Source of the DNA: Hypsibius dujardini
Lineage: Eukaryota > Tardigrada > Eutardigrada > Parachela > Hypsibiidae
DNA length: 39,261 nt
Assembly: GCA_001579985.1 (NCBI GenBank)
Contig: LRSR01011396.1
Location: 1 to 39,261 of the forward strand
Reading direction: 5' to 3'
A program made the translations under genes and the position numbers. Shown piece after piece: positions 20,806 to 30,861 of this stretch (positions within the stretch are counted from its first letter, which is position 1; every line of letters starts with the position of its first letter). Under the pieces are notes generated by a model. The model saw nothing but the letters and a program-made list of their open reading frames with translations, searched no databases and had not been told where the DNA came from.

Positions 20806-21311
20806 TATATCATTTCGGAACTTGCGCGGCATTAAAACTTTTACCTCGTAGCAATAATGATCGCTTTTTTGCCGGACGCTTCCCGTTTATTTTTCTGGAC
20901 CCCTGCGTGTGATAAAGGGACGCAGCGGCAGTCCATACCAGATCACTCTGAAATTGGTGTCGCGCAATTAATTTTATATAAAAACACGCACATGAGATAT
21001 CGAAATTCGGCTACAGCGAAATTCGGCTACAGCAAAAGTTCAAAGTTTAAACACCACCGGCTGCAATGTACAGCACCTGTCTCGATGATTTGGTGCTGAG
21101 TTTTCGAAATGTGTATGTACATTTCACAACGGTCAAGTCATGATTCAAACACCGAAGACGGACCGTTTGCGGGAGCCACGCAAACGAGGAAAACGGTGCT
21201 GCTCAGTGTCTTTTGATTAGCGAAAGTGCGATCGTTGAGAATTCCTTTCAACCGAGGAGATAAGTCAAAGTCACAAGTAACGCAAGGGAAAGCTTAGGCT
21301 TGTTAAGTTTA

Positions 21312-22629
21312 CCAGGTGCGGGGTTCATTTTGGCACAAACTTTGTCTTCTTTTTTTATTCACAAAATTTCGTCAAACAATTATCAAAAAATAACAAAAAA
21401 TAGAGAAATAAGTCTTCTACCGGAAACAAAAAAGAGTTTACTCAATATGAGAGCCTCTGGCCTTCTCCACCTTGCGAACCCGAGACATCCAGGAATTGAT
21501 GCTGTCCTGAATCACTTGCTGCGAAATGGCCTCCCATTCGTCCTTCAATATCTTGGCCAATCGGTCGAAGCTGGAGATGAGTCCGTGTTTGTTGACACGC
21601 TCCTTCAGTAGGCTCCACACACAATAATCGAGGGGATTGAAATCGGGGCTGTTGGGCGGGATATCGGCGTTCGGGATGAAGCAGGGCATTTTTTCTTTCA
21701 AAAATGCCTGCACAGTTGCTGCCGCGTGGCACGGTGCTTTGTCCTGATACAAAATCGCCGAATTTGCTTCCAGACCGTAGGGGAGGTCCTCCAGCATCGG
21801 TTTTAGGCAGCTGTCCTTGTAGGTATGCTGGTTCAGGCTGAAACCGGAATTCAAAACAACGAGGGGAGATCGACCGGAAAAAGAAACGGCGCCAAAAACC
21901 ATCGCACACAAAGCTGTCTTGGGAAATTGCTTGAACTTCTTCCCATCGCTAATTGTCTCCAGCAAATATCCGTAACATCGTTCGTTTTGATAATTAAAGT
22001 ACTTGCCAACACAAATGTAGCATTCATCCAAGAAGAGCATGTTGGGAACGTCCGACATCCGGATGGTCTTGCGGAGATTCATGGCGCATTTCCGCCGCGC
22101 TTCCTTTTGGGTCTCGGGGATGAGGTTGCGCTTGATTTTCTTGAAACATTTGATGTTCCGATCTTGCAGATGAGACCGTACAGTGCTTTCGTCAAGTTGG
22201 AGAGCGTTGGCCACAGAACGGAAGGAGTGATGGGCTTTTCCTATGGTCAGCATTCGCACCATGCGTCGCACCATTGCCGGGGTCATTTTCCGCATGGGCT
22301 GCTTCTTCGGCCTTTTCGCCTTCCGCCGCGCCTTTTTGGCATTTTCCGATGCGAAACGATAAATACTACGTTTTGAGACCTTGTTCTGTAACAAATCTGC
22401 AATCTGAGGTACCGAAAACCCTCGGGAGAGCCAGGACACAATGAGATTTCGGATCTCTTCACTAATCATCTTCCCGCTCTTTCAAATGTAAACAAATGAA
22501 ATTTTCTCTTTCTGTAAATGAGAGAGGGGGCTTTTGTCTCTCGATTGAGTGCTCACTCACTCAAACCGGCCAGAATGCGCGCCCGCTGACCTACTTTTAA
22601 TTTTGTGCCAAAATGAACCCCGCACGGGG
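21312..22629 (-). mobile_element. Complete maT-type (DD37D) mariner-superfamily transposon
   Basis: A 1318-bp element with 28-bp terminal inverted repeats that differ at only two positions (shared core GTGCGGGGTTCATTTTGGCA). It is flanked on both sides by TA (21310-21311 and 22630-22631). It contains one intact transposase gene on the minus strand and little else. The matching ends and open frame suggest a young and possibly autonomous copy. Confidence 0.92.
21438..22469 (-). CDS. Mariner-superfamily transposase, DD37D (maT clade)
   Basis: A 343-aa single-exon enzyme that would bind the element's inverted repeats and perform cut-and-paste transposition in the nucleus. Residues 1-45 form a helix-turn-helix (VPQIADLLQNKVSKRSIYRF). 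A second recognition region lies at about 60-105, with RSVANALQLDESTVRSHL. The catalytic aspartates are D148 (LFLDECYI), D243 (YQDKAPCH) and D281 (NPLDYCVW), with 37 residues between the last two, the spacing of the maT group. No stop or frameshift occurs. The ATG at 22469 precedes the HTH directly and the stop is TAA at 21440-21438. Confidence 0.93.
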   Translation of the reverse strand: MISEEIRNLIVSWLSRGFSVPQIADLLQNKVSKRSIYRFASENAKKARRKAKRPKKQPMRKMTPAMVRRMVRMLTIGKAHHSFRSVANALQLDESTVRSHLQDRNIKCFKKIKRNLIPETQKEARRKCAMNLRKTIRMSDVPNMLFLDECYICVGKYFNYQNERCYGYLLETISDGKKFKQFPKTALCAMVFGAVSFSGRSPLVVLNSGFSLNQHTYKDSCLKPMLEDLPYGLEANSAILYQDKAPCHAAATVQAFLKEKMPCFIPNADIPPNSPDFNPLDYCVWSLLKERVNKHGLISSFDRLAKILKDEWEAISQQVIQDSINSWMSRVRKVEKARGSHIE

Positions 22630-22639
22630 TAAACCTGTT

Positions 22640-23373
22640 GTTGGACGGTCTCGCTGAGAAATTGAACGGTCAATTTCGCCGATTACCCGCCCATTATCAA
22701 GATGCAAGAGATCCCGATTCCACAAGATGGAGCTTGCTTTGGCAGTAAATTTGATAAGTTAAAAAAAAACCACTAGAGCGGATGCGGAATTGGTGTAATC
22801 TTGATGCGCCGCAGCGTCGTAAGCCCGATAAGTTGCTCGGTAAATTTAAAGCAGAAGTGTCTCTTCGTTCATGAATTTTAACCGAGCCGTTCTTGAGCCA
22901 AATTACGTAAAAATTTATAAGGGCAAGACGAATTGAAATCCGCGAATTACCGCTCCAGTAGTTTTTTCAATAAGAACGTCACCAATTTCAGATTTGGACA
23001 TTGGAGTGAAGATAAGAGTGAGCCTTTCTGGTCTTGCACTCCGCACTCGTTCGGGCAATGTCCATCCTAATTACCGCCCGTCCAGACCCTGATCGCAAAA
23101 TGTCGGTCATCCTTCAGGTTTCGCGTCAAGAAGAAATCAGTTTACACGGGACGATGTCACAGTCACACTTGTCGCGATTGGTCCACAGACAAAACGCCAG
23201 CATGGCAGGAAGGAAGGCAAGCTTAACAGTTCAGACGCACAACTGAAAACTTAAAAAAAGAAAAATAACGATCGGAGGTGGCAGTCATCGAGAAACCAAA
23301 ATTGCAGCAATATTCCCCACCAACAAGGCTACAACAAGTACCGAAACACTAACAGACAATGTTATTAGTAAAA
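22640..23373. other. Intergenic region with no gene seen
   Basis: Spacer between the maT element and the 3' end of the BPNT2-like gene. The ORF at 23034-23246 has no recognisable feature. The last 100 bases are probably the BPNT2-like 3' untranslated region. Confidence 0.4.
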
Positions 23374-25869
23374 TTAACCCGCGCGGCGACAGCCGGTGAG
23401 GAGACTGTCATGGTCGCGGAGTGCTCCGATGAAGCCGGTCTGAATGCTGCAGTCCTGCTTGTAATCCTCCGGCGCGGTGTAGTCCATCTCCTCGCCTTGC
23501 AGCCCGGTGACACGGCCGTGGAGGGAGCTGACGATGCCGTGGCCCGCGCAGGTGTCCCACTTTTTGATGTTGCGCGTCACGTGGAGGTACGCGTCAACAT
23601 TGCCGAGCAGCATCTGGACGAACTTGTAGCCGGCCCCGCCCATCGGGACCAGCTCAAACTCCTGGTCCTCAAAGGCCTTGCGGGCGAACCGGAGGATGGT
23701 GCCGGCGCGGAAGGGGTTCTTCGACATGGCTAGGCGGATGATTTGCGAGGAGCGTTGGTCCGCTTCCCGGGAATGTGCTGAAGAAGAAACTGTCACTACA
23801 CGAACTACAGTAATTAGAATCCACAATCTCACACCCATGCACAGAGAGCTCGAAGACAATCCTCGAATATCAGGGAGGCAGACAACTACTGACAAACCAT
23901 GGGAGGCAGCCAAGTGCAAACACAACAGACACGCAAGAGAGCAGACAGACAAACAGACAGACAGACTGATGGTCAGACATACAGACAGACGTAGTCAGTC
24001 AGTCAGTCAGTCAGTCAGATGAGCAGACAGACAAACAGACAGGCAAACAGACAGGCAAACAGACAGGCGAACAGACAGGCAAGCAGGCAGACAGACAGAC
24101 AAACAGACAGGCAAGCAGGCAAACAGACAGAAAGAACAAATAAATATATATGTATACATTAGGCAAACAGATAGCCTATAAGACAGACACAGACACGCAA
24201 ACAGACTGCTCAGACACACTAAAGATAAGCTATGCATTTACGGTTATCTCCAACCTTTCAAAGATCGTAGCGATGGACTGATTCCATGTCCGTTCCATGC
24301 CCAGTACGTCTCGCCCGCGGAGAACGGCAGATGGATCACCCCGGCGACCGGCTTCCCCTTGACGGCGATCCCCACCATGGTGGTGACGTAATCATACTGC
24401 CCGTCCGTGAACTCCTGCGTGCCGTCCAACGGATCGATCCACACCGTCACGTCCCGGACCGAAACCACCTCATCTGCCGGAACGAGGGCGCGAAATGCCA
24501 GCGGCGGGCAACTCGGCGCGACCTGGTTGGCAGCGTCCAGCTCTACCACCACCGAGTTAAGGCAGTGATCATCCTCCTCGGAGATGACAGTGAGGAAGGG
24601 GAATGCCTGTTTGAGGGTGCCTTTCATGGCGAGATGGGAACGCTGATCACCGAGGGTGACCGGATTGAAGCAGATGCTCTTGCTGCGCGTCCCAAGATCA
24701 CCGGAATCGCGGACGGCACGAACTTCCAGTCCGCCGAGTTCGGCCGCTTGGATGGCGTGATAGAGGAGACTGCGCAAGCTGATGGTCTGTTTGGCCACCG
24801 GCCGTTCCTGTGAACCAAAGATTACTATCAGCGGTCCACGGAGGAGAGTGGAACAAAGATGCACATGGATAAACAGACAGAGAAGCTCCTCCAACGAAGA
24901 ACTAGACAATCAATCAGACAGGCAGACACAGACAGGTAGACAGATCGACAGACTAAACAGACAGGCCGGCAAACAAAGAGACAGAGAGACAGAAAATTAT
25001 ACAGACAAGTAGACAGACAAGCAGACAAGCAGACAAGCAGACAGACAGACAGATAGACAGACAGACAGACAGAAAGACAGGCAGGCAGGCAGACAGATAG
25101 ACAATCTCGTTCGGTAGTCGGAACCATGGTCTAGTTTTCACTCTAAAGCACCATATTCACATCAATGCGTCTATTTTGCGCCTCTAAGGCACGAATGCGG
25201 CATACAAAACAATGTTACGTGAGCCTAGTCTACTGAGCCATTTACATAACATGAGCAAAGGTCGCATCGCCGGCTAGTTCTCAATGAACGATCAACTTCC
25301 TCATGTTGAAAACAGTCACTTAATCCCCAGCCATAAATGGGACCCTAGTGTAATTCTGATCAACCATGAACCCGATCCGTTCAATAAACTCGCACGGGAT
25401 GCAAAGGGAAGCCCAGACAGGTCACATCAGACGTCAATCCATCAATCAAGCAGACAAATTTAAAAATAATCAAAGAAACGACACTTTGAACCCGTGACTC
25501 AGACAACAACAAAATAAGCAAATCAAACTAAAAGCTAAGTAATTTTTTCAGACTTCGCTGGAGTGTTCGCATACAACAAGGTGGAATTTTCGGCCACTCC
25601 CAACAAAGTTGATACTCAAAAGTCAAACGGAAGCAATCAAGCAAACACGCCAATCAAGCAATCAATCGTCTATTTAAATTAGGTATCGACGCAGTAGTGC
25701 AGCAATCAAGCAAACACGCCAATCAATCAATTGATCGTCTACTTACATTAGGCATCGACGCAGTGGTGCAGCTGAAAAATCGCCTTCCCGCTCCTCCTCT
25801 TCCGCCATTTTCCAGCGCCCCCAGCGTCGGGCGAGCCCTGAATCGGGCAAGCAAAAATTTCACCTTCAT
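23374..25869 (-). CDS. BPNT2: Golgi-type 3'-phosphoadenosine 5'-phosphate phosphatase (BPNT2/IMPAD1-like), three exons
   Basis: Magnesium-dependent phosphatase of the inositol-monophosphatase superfamily. BPNT2 removes the 3'-phosphate from PAP, the by-product of sulfotransferases, in the Golgi lumen. Exons: 25869-25747, 24807-24255 and 23777-23374, with acceptors TTCACAG and TTCTTCAG, phases 0 and 1, total 359 aa, equal to the human protein. Metal-site motifs: E118-E119 in ISEEDD, D166-P-L-D169-G-T in VWIDPLDGTQE, and D300 in KKWDTCAG. YVTTMVGIAVKGKP and DAYLHV are closer to BPNT2 than to cytosolic BPNT1. Exon 1 is the least certain part: it ends in a good GTAAGT donor in the right phase, but its residues do not form the strong signal anchor expected, and an upstream ATG at 25920 is possible. 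The second donor (AAAG|GTTGGA) is weak but forced by a following stop. Both introns hold TGTC repeats in the sense strand. Confidence 0.85.
23926..24140 (-). repeat. (TGTC/TGACT)n intronic microsatellite (sense strand)
   Basis: A long imperfect run of CAGA/GACA with a perfect (GTCA)n core near 23994-24020, in intron 2 of the BPNT2-like gene. It reads TGTC/CTGT in the direction of transcription. Confidence 0.9.
24910..25105 (-). repeat. (TGTC)n intronic microsatellite (sense strand)
   Basis: Imperfect CAGA/GACA repeats in intron 1 of the BPNT2-like gene, which read TGTC/CTGC in the sense direction. Confidence 0.9.
25633..25770 (-). repeat. 69-bp tandem duplication spanning a splice donor
   Basis: Two adjacent 69-bp units, 25633-25701 and 25702-25770, about 85-90 percent identical. 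The unit at 25702-25770 contains the end of exon 1 and the GTAAGT donor. The unit at 25633-25701 carries the same exon-like sequence, but the donor positions read TTAAAT and cannot splice. Confidence 0.9.
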
Positions 25870-25929
25870 ATTCTGCACTGACAGAAAATTCGAATAAGTA
25901 TCAAGGTGACCGACACGCACCCGACAGCG

Positions 25930-26979
25930 AAGGTGTTACGAGGCCAGAGGGTGACATAACGGGCAATCACCGCTCTCACCGACGCTGACTTTGAGCCCAT
26001 TTTTCGGCGGCTCGGTCGTTCCGCTCACGGCGTGCGGCAATTTTCTACGATACATCACATTATGGTCTGCAGGTCTACATCAGCGGACTTGTGTTCGCAC
26101 GCACCTGGAACGCGGGAACAAAACGCGATCCCAATTCGTCAGAGCTGCTCCTCGGGTATCTTCAGTGTCCGCACCTCGCTCCCCTTCATAGTATTCCCAA
26201 TGGAAAATTTTGGAAATAATTCTTATTAAAGTCTGCGAAAATGTCTCTCGCTTCGCAGGGGGCAAAGTGCGAATGAGAAGATTTCCCCAGCAAAAAAAAC
26301 AGCTGGCCAAGCGATCTCGTAATGCCAGGCTTTTATTTCGAGAGCGTCGATGACGTCACTGAACGGCAGTTTCCAGACTGAGGGGTGTGGCTATTTCACA
26401 ACCAACCATTCCCGGCGAACCAGGCGCACATTGCGTGCAAGTGGTGCTAGTAAACTTCCCCCTCGGACATTTCTCTTCCGTGCGGCTGGAGGGAAGGGCA
26501 AAAATTACGCACTGGCAGGGTGAGTGCAAAGTCCGGCCATTTATAACTTTCGAAGTATTGCTCAGGTCAGAGTTCAGTAGACCGTAGGCGTCCCTTCACA
26601 AACCTTGCCTACTGGCCCATTAAAATGCACCGAGTTGAACTTTTAGTGAGGGCGCTGCGTGTACTTGCTGATACGAATTCAAGCCATTTTTACTTTTGAA
26701 AAAACGTTGTTCTAACCAAGTTAGGCCACTCAGCTCGGTCTGTGTAGGAGCCATGCACTGAAGGCGTAATATGGCCTAACTCGGTTAACGCAAGGGTTTT
26801 CCCACGTCTGCAGGCTTCGGTATTGAGCCGTAGGAGGAGCTCCTACTAAGTGCTTGTAGTCCACTGGCAGCAACTACCTGTAAATAATAACAAATAAAAC
26901 GGTATTTATTTTATTTTTATTATTTTTATTTGCCAAGCCTAAATCGGCATCCAAAAGCCTGTAACATTTTTTTTGAAAA
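25930..26979. promoter_or_regulatory. Divergent intergenic region between BPNT2-like and SRD5A-like genes
   Basis: About 1.05 kb separates the two divergent start regions and so should hold both promoters. A perfect TGACGTCA (CRE-type octamer) lies at about 26350. Two related stretches, TAGGCCACTCAGCTCGG and GGCCTAACTCGG, form a loose inverted pair at about 26720 and 26772. A T/A-rich tract (26885-26935) precedes the SRD5A-like ATG. I see no TATA box I would trust. Confidence 0.45.
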
Positions 26980-28495
26980 ATGTCTGCAATACTGCAGATT
27001 TTAGTGACGAAAGCTGATGATTTTGTGTCGAGTACGACGGGCATTTTATTTCCCGTCAGCCAGCTGCATAAAACGATTCACTATTCGTTCGTTGCCTTCA
27101 GCGGTCTGTTAGCTGCGATAACGTTCCTGGTCCAGTGGAGGAATCCCGCTCCATATGGCAAATTAAAAACACCGGCTGAGGAGAGGAAATGGGGGCCGAA
27201 AATACCCATCATTCCAGCGCATGTGAGCAGTGATGGACCGAGTGGAACGATTATGTTTCTCATTATTTACTTGAGAGGTTTGTCCGTTAAGACGAATGAT
27301 TGATTGATTGATTCTATTGAATGGGAGCGATCATTTCGTTTCAATCGATCAATCGAGCACTCGTGTTTTCGAGCAGGTCTTCCCTCCGGTTCTCTGACTT
27401 TTCATTGATATGAACAGAACAGTTGAAATTTTTAGATTAGATTGATTGAATAAGCTGCTATTTTTATTACATTTTCTACAAGTCACGCGCTGTGAGAAAA
27501 CTTTTAATAGTGGGCTTGATTTTTTTCAGAAAAACTTTATTAGTTTTACTGGTCGATCGATTGATTGATTCGTTCAGGCCGTTCCGTGCGTTGTTCACTT
27601 TATTTACATCAATCAATCAATGCTGTATTTTGCACGTGGCTTTGCATCGAAACTAAGGAGAACGACTGATCCGAATGATTTTTCGCACGTTTGGGATATA
27701 ATTGGCTAAAAATAAATGCCATTTCTTCAGGAAAGTTTTTACATAAAATACTTTTAAAAGAAGAGCCCTGGTTTATCAATTAAATCTGTACTGTTCTTAA
27801 TCTGTTCTGTTCTGTTCTGTTCTGTTCTGTTTTGAATCTGTTCTGTTTTGAATCTAAATTGTCTGTTCTGTAGGATCTCAACATGGGCACTGGACAAACT
27901 GGATGTTCGCGTCGCTCTTCATGGCTCACTACTTCCAACGCGGCTTCATTCACCCGTTCATCATGAAGTACGGCCAGAATGACGTCCCAGTGGGCATCTG
28001 GTTTGGCGGACTCGCACCGAACATTCTCTTCCACGGATTGGTCGCCGACTGGCTGGCCAATGCAGTTTTCCCGCGCAATCACTTGCAAAGTCCCGTTGTT
28101 CTGCTGGGGCTTGTGCTGTTTTTCGGCGGCTTCATCGTCAACCGGGTGGCTGATTGGAAGCAGCGGGAATGGAAACGGAAACAGGACGAGGCAAGGCTTA
28201 AGGTGGGCCCTGTCAATGAGGGATACACGTTCCCGAAGGGGTGGCTGTTTGACTTTATCGCCAATCCAAATTACTTTGGAGAATTGGTCGAGTGGACAGG
28301 ATTCTTGGTAGGTTGCAGGACTCGCAGCTGCCTTTCTGTCTGTCGGTCTGTTTGTCTGTCTGCCTGCCTGTCTATCTGTCCGTCTGTCTGAAAAACCGTC
28401 TATCTGTCTGACTTTTCTTTCTGCCTGTATGTCTGTCTATATATCTGTCCGTATGTCTGTCTGTATGATTGCCTGTATGTCTGTCTCTCTGTCTC

Positions 28496-28526
<31 letters not shown>

Positions 28527-28758
28527 TTCTGTCTGTCTGTCTGTCTTTCTGTCTGTCGGTCCTAATGTAAGCGTCATACGTCGAACTATCTCCTCTTCTT
28601 TCCAGCTCATCACACAAGCCCCTGCCTCGCTAACCTGGGATCTCTTCAGCGCCGCGACATTCTTCGCCCGGTCGGCACACAACCTGGCCTTCTATCAGAA
28701 AAAGTTCGCTGACAGCTACCCCAGGCACCGGAAAGCCCTCATTCCTTTCATTTACTAA
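26980..28758 (+). CDS. Steroid 5-alpha-reductase family protein (SRD5A1-like), three exons
   Basis: An integral ER-membrane, NADPH-dependent reductase. Family members reduce the delta-4 double bond of 3-oxo-steroids; the invertebrate substrate is unknown. Exons: 26980-27277, 27874-28307 and 28606-28758. Donors GTTTGT and GTAGGT, acceptors CTGTAG and TTCCAG, phases 1 and 0, total 294 aa. Several hydrophobic helices are visible, for example VVLLGLVLFFGGFIV. The C-terminal signature is complete: GYTFPKGWLF at 216-225, NPNYFGELVEW at 230-240, then a hydrophobic helix and the terminal RKALIPFIY. The RGFIHPF block at the start of exon 2 matches the R-x-F-I-Y/H-P motif of the family. Human SRD5A1 has 259 aa; the extra length here is at the N-terminus and before the last helices. 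It is intact. Confidence 0.88.
27789..27866 (+). repeat. (TTCTG)n pentanucleotide run next to a splice acceptor
   Basis: Repeated TTCTG/TTTTG units lie directly upstream of the CTGTAG acceptor at 27873 and take the place of the polypyrimidine tract of SRD5A-like intron 1. Confidence 0.85.
28334..28560 (+). repeat. (TGTC)n intronic microsatellite (sense strand)
   Basis: TGTC repeats with interruptions fill most of SRD5A-like intron 2 (28308-28605). Confidence 0.9.
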
Positions 28759-28759
28759 G

Positions 28760-29512
28760 ATTACTTGTGGATTTCACGATTCGTACTAAACCATGCTTTG
28801 GTTCTTCAGTAGTCTTCAGTATTTGTTAGTAATTACAGCAGTGCCGTAATGTACTTTACTGTGCAGTGTACAGTACCTGCTTGTTGTTTTGTTACTTTCC
28901 AGCGATACACGACGTGGGCAAATTCAAAAACAGGAATTTCAAACGTTACGACTTATTACGAGAACTGCCTCAGCAGTCTAATTATAGATGCGTATCCCGC
29001 TCGAGCGACACATAAACATTACATACAATAATTACGGCACGAATATTGAATAGAATAAACACAATACATAATTGTGAGGTGCCGGAATTCGAGCTCAGAC
29101 AAACGTCCTGGCGTTGTCACACGGTACGAAATACCGGTTTCCCCTAGTCCCTGCAGGCGAGGAGCATTATTAATACGAAATTATGCAAAGGAATGCATGT
29201 AAATGTGTGAAGGCATTGGATTAGGGCCGCGATTTAATGAACGTATCCGTCCCGCAGTGCAGGGCAAAATGTTCGGTCAGTCCGCAAACGAATCCGTGGA
29301 ATTTGATTATTAATTTGCACAACGTTTAACTAGCTGTCAATGTTTAACACAACATGTTCTGAATAGGCAAAAGTGTAGCGCTCGTGTCGATAACAGATTC
29401 CTTAGTGCCTGGGCTTATTCGTACCGATTTTAGGATCCATTAAATGCCCTGTGAATTCGCCGATCACGTTGTTGCAACTTTCAAGCTGTCCAGATCTGCA
29501 CAATACACCACC
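28760..29512. other. Intergenic region with no gene seen
   Basis: Begins with the probable 3' untranslated region of the SRD5A-like gene; a GAATAAAC at about 29052 could be its poly(A) signal. The rest should include the promoter of the first stefin-like gene. No other coding exon recognised. Confidence 0.4.
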
Positions 29513-30852
29513 ATGAAATTTGTCCTGGCTTTTTTACTACTCGCTTGCAGCGCCGCCGCCGCTCCAGGTCCCGCAAGCGGACCTCTCCTCCCCAGCGACA
29601 AAATATCTCAAGATCTCGCCAAAAGCGTATGTCATGTCTATACCGTGAGGAACGGCAAAAAGTTAAATTATCCAATTGACTATTTTTGACGTTTTTACTC
29701 GGCTAAAACTTTGCGGTTCAGGGTATTAATTTATTTTAAGTTAGCTGACTAATTGTGGCTTTTTTGTTGTTTTTTGCCACTGAGATCTTTAAGGACTAGA
29801 AAACTTAGAACATTTTGAACCTTCCACTGTATTCATCAATATGGCGCTTACATTGGACCTCAACAAACCTTCAGTTTCAACGAAAAAGGGATGTTTTTGA
29901 AAGTGTTTTGTAATCCCAGAATGTTTTTGAAAATGTTTTGAAATCCCAGGATGTTTTTGAAAGTGTTTTGAAATCAGAACCCCACACACTCATAAATTTC
30001 AAATTGATCAGCGACAAGAGACGGAATTTGAGTTCAATCTTGAAAAAAATGTTTTTTACCCCTTTTCTCACCCCCTGGTCCTACCATCAGGGGTCCTGGT
30101 TCCGACCTGTAAGGACTCTAAACGAGTTTCTAGGGGTATCTCAATCTCTTAACCTCTCGTTCTCGGAAGAAGGGACATGCATGCTTGCGCTAATTCGATA
30201 TGGGCTTGTTCATTTGTTCACGCGGTGTGGGTATTTCAGTTTCGCAGCGAACTGGAGGTCAATCTCCTGAGGGTGGACAAGATTCCGGTAACCAAGTGGA
30301 AGGTCATCAACTACAAAACCGAAGTTACCGGATGCTGCAACCAAAACTTCTACATCAAGGTATATCACACCATACGTGTAATATGGGTATAGTCAACGCT
30401 ACGAGCGCGTACTGGGCTTTTTTATCACCATGGCATAGGCCATTTGATCAAAACCCATCAAAACCCATCAAAGCCCATCAAAGCCCATTACTAACCGACT
30501 AGCCCTAGCCCTGCCTGTTCGATTGGTAACTAAGCGACTAACCCTGCCTGTACGCGCGCGCAGCCACTACGATATGGTAGTCAGTATAAGTAGTCAGTGC
30601 AGTCATCCTTCTTACCTTGGCGTGGTTATGGTACACGCGGGGTTTTCTAGATCCAGGTGAACGACAAGCCCAACGGTTACATCACGGTGAAGGTAGGAAA
30701 ATTGTGCTCCTGATTTTACGCAGTCACTTATTCTGCGAACTTGTGCCGCGCACTTCACTTTCTTTCAGGCGCACCTCTATCGAAGCGAACCCGTTCACTT
30801 GGACGATTATCTAAGATTCCAGACCTTGGCTGATCCCATTCACTGGCCATGA
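29513..30852 (+). CDS. Secreted stefin/cystatin-like protein 1, four exons
   Basis: Exons: 29513-29626, 30240-30359, 30651-30692 and 30769-30852, all in phase 0. Donors GTATGT, GTATAT and GTAGGA and acceptors TTTCAG, TTCTAG and TTTCAG give a 119-aa protein. Residues 1-20 form a signal peptide (MKFVLAFLLLACSAAAA). The rest follows the stefin fold: helix FRSELEVNLLRVDK, strand KWKVINYKTEV, hairpin TGCCNQ, strand NFYIKIQV, then YITVKAHLYRSEP, LDDYLRFQTLADPI. Stefins inhibit papain-type cysteine proteases through a QxVxG hairpin. Here that loop reads EVTGCC, so inhibition of papain-like enzymes is doubtful. The ATG at 29513 is chosen over the in-frame one at 29444 because the signal peptide begins there. 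Intron 1 carries a MITE copy. Confidence 0.8.
29800..30145 (+). mobile_element. 5'-truncated hAT-like MITE copy in intron 1
   Basis: Matches the right part of the element at 4951-5464 (TTGGACCTCAACAAACCTT and CATCAGGGGTCCTGGTTCCG, then GACCTGTAAGGACTC). It contains three tandem units of about 30 bp, GATGTTTTTGAAAGTGTTTT and variants, between 29889 and 29972, which the other copies lack. Confidence 0.7.
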
Positions 30853-30861
30853 TTCCACCTG

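Noticed and set aside
21825-22376. 183-codon ORF on the plus strand inside the maT element
   Set aside because: It is antisense to the intact transposase frame and has no similarity of its own.
22500-22629. A second gene between the transposase start and the right inverted repeat
   Set aside because: Only about 130 bp of 5' leader is present, with no open frame.
24828-25141. Long Cys/Leu/Ser/Val-rich ORFs (also at 871-1118, 24007-24237 and 28372-28758)
   Set aside because: They are translations of the TGTC/GACA microsatellites in several frames, not proteins.
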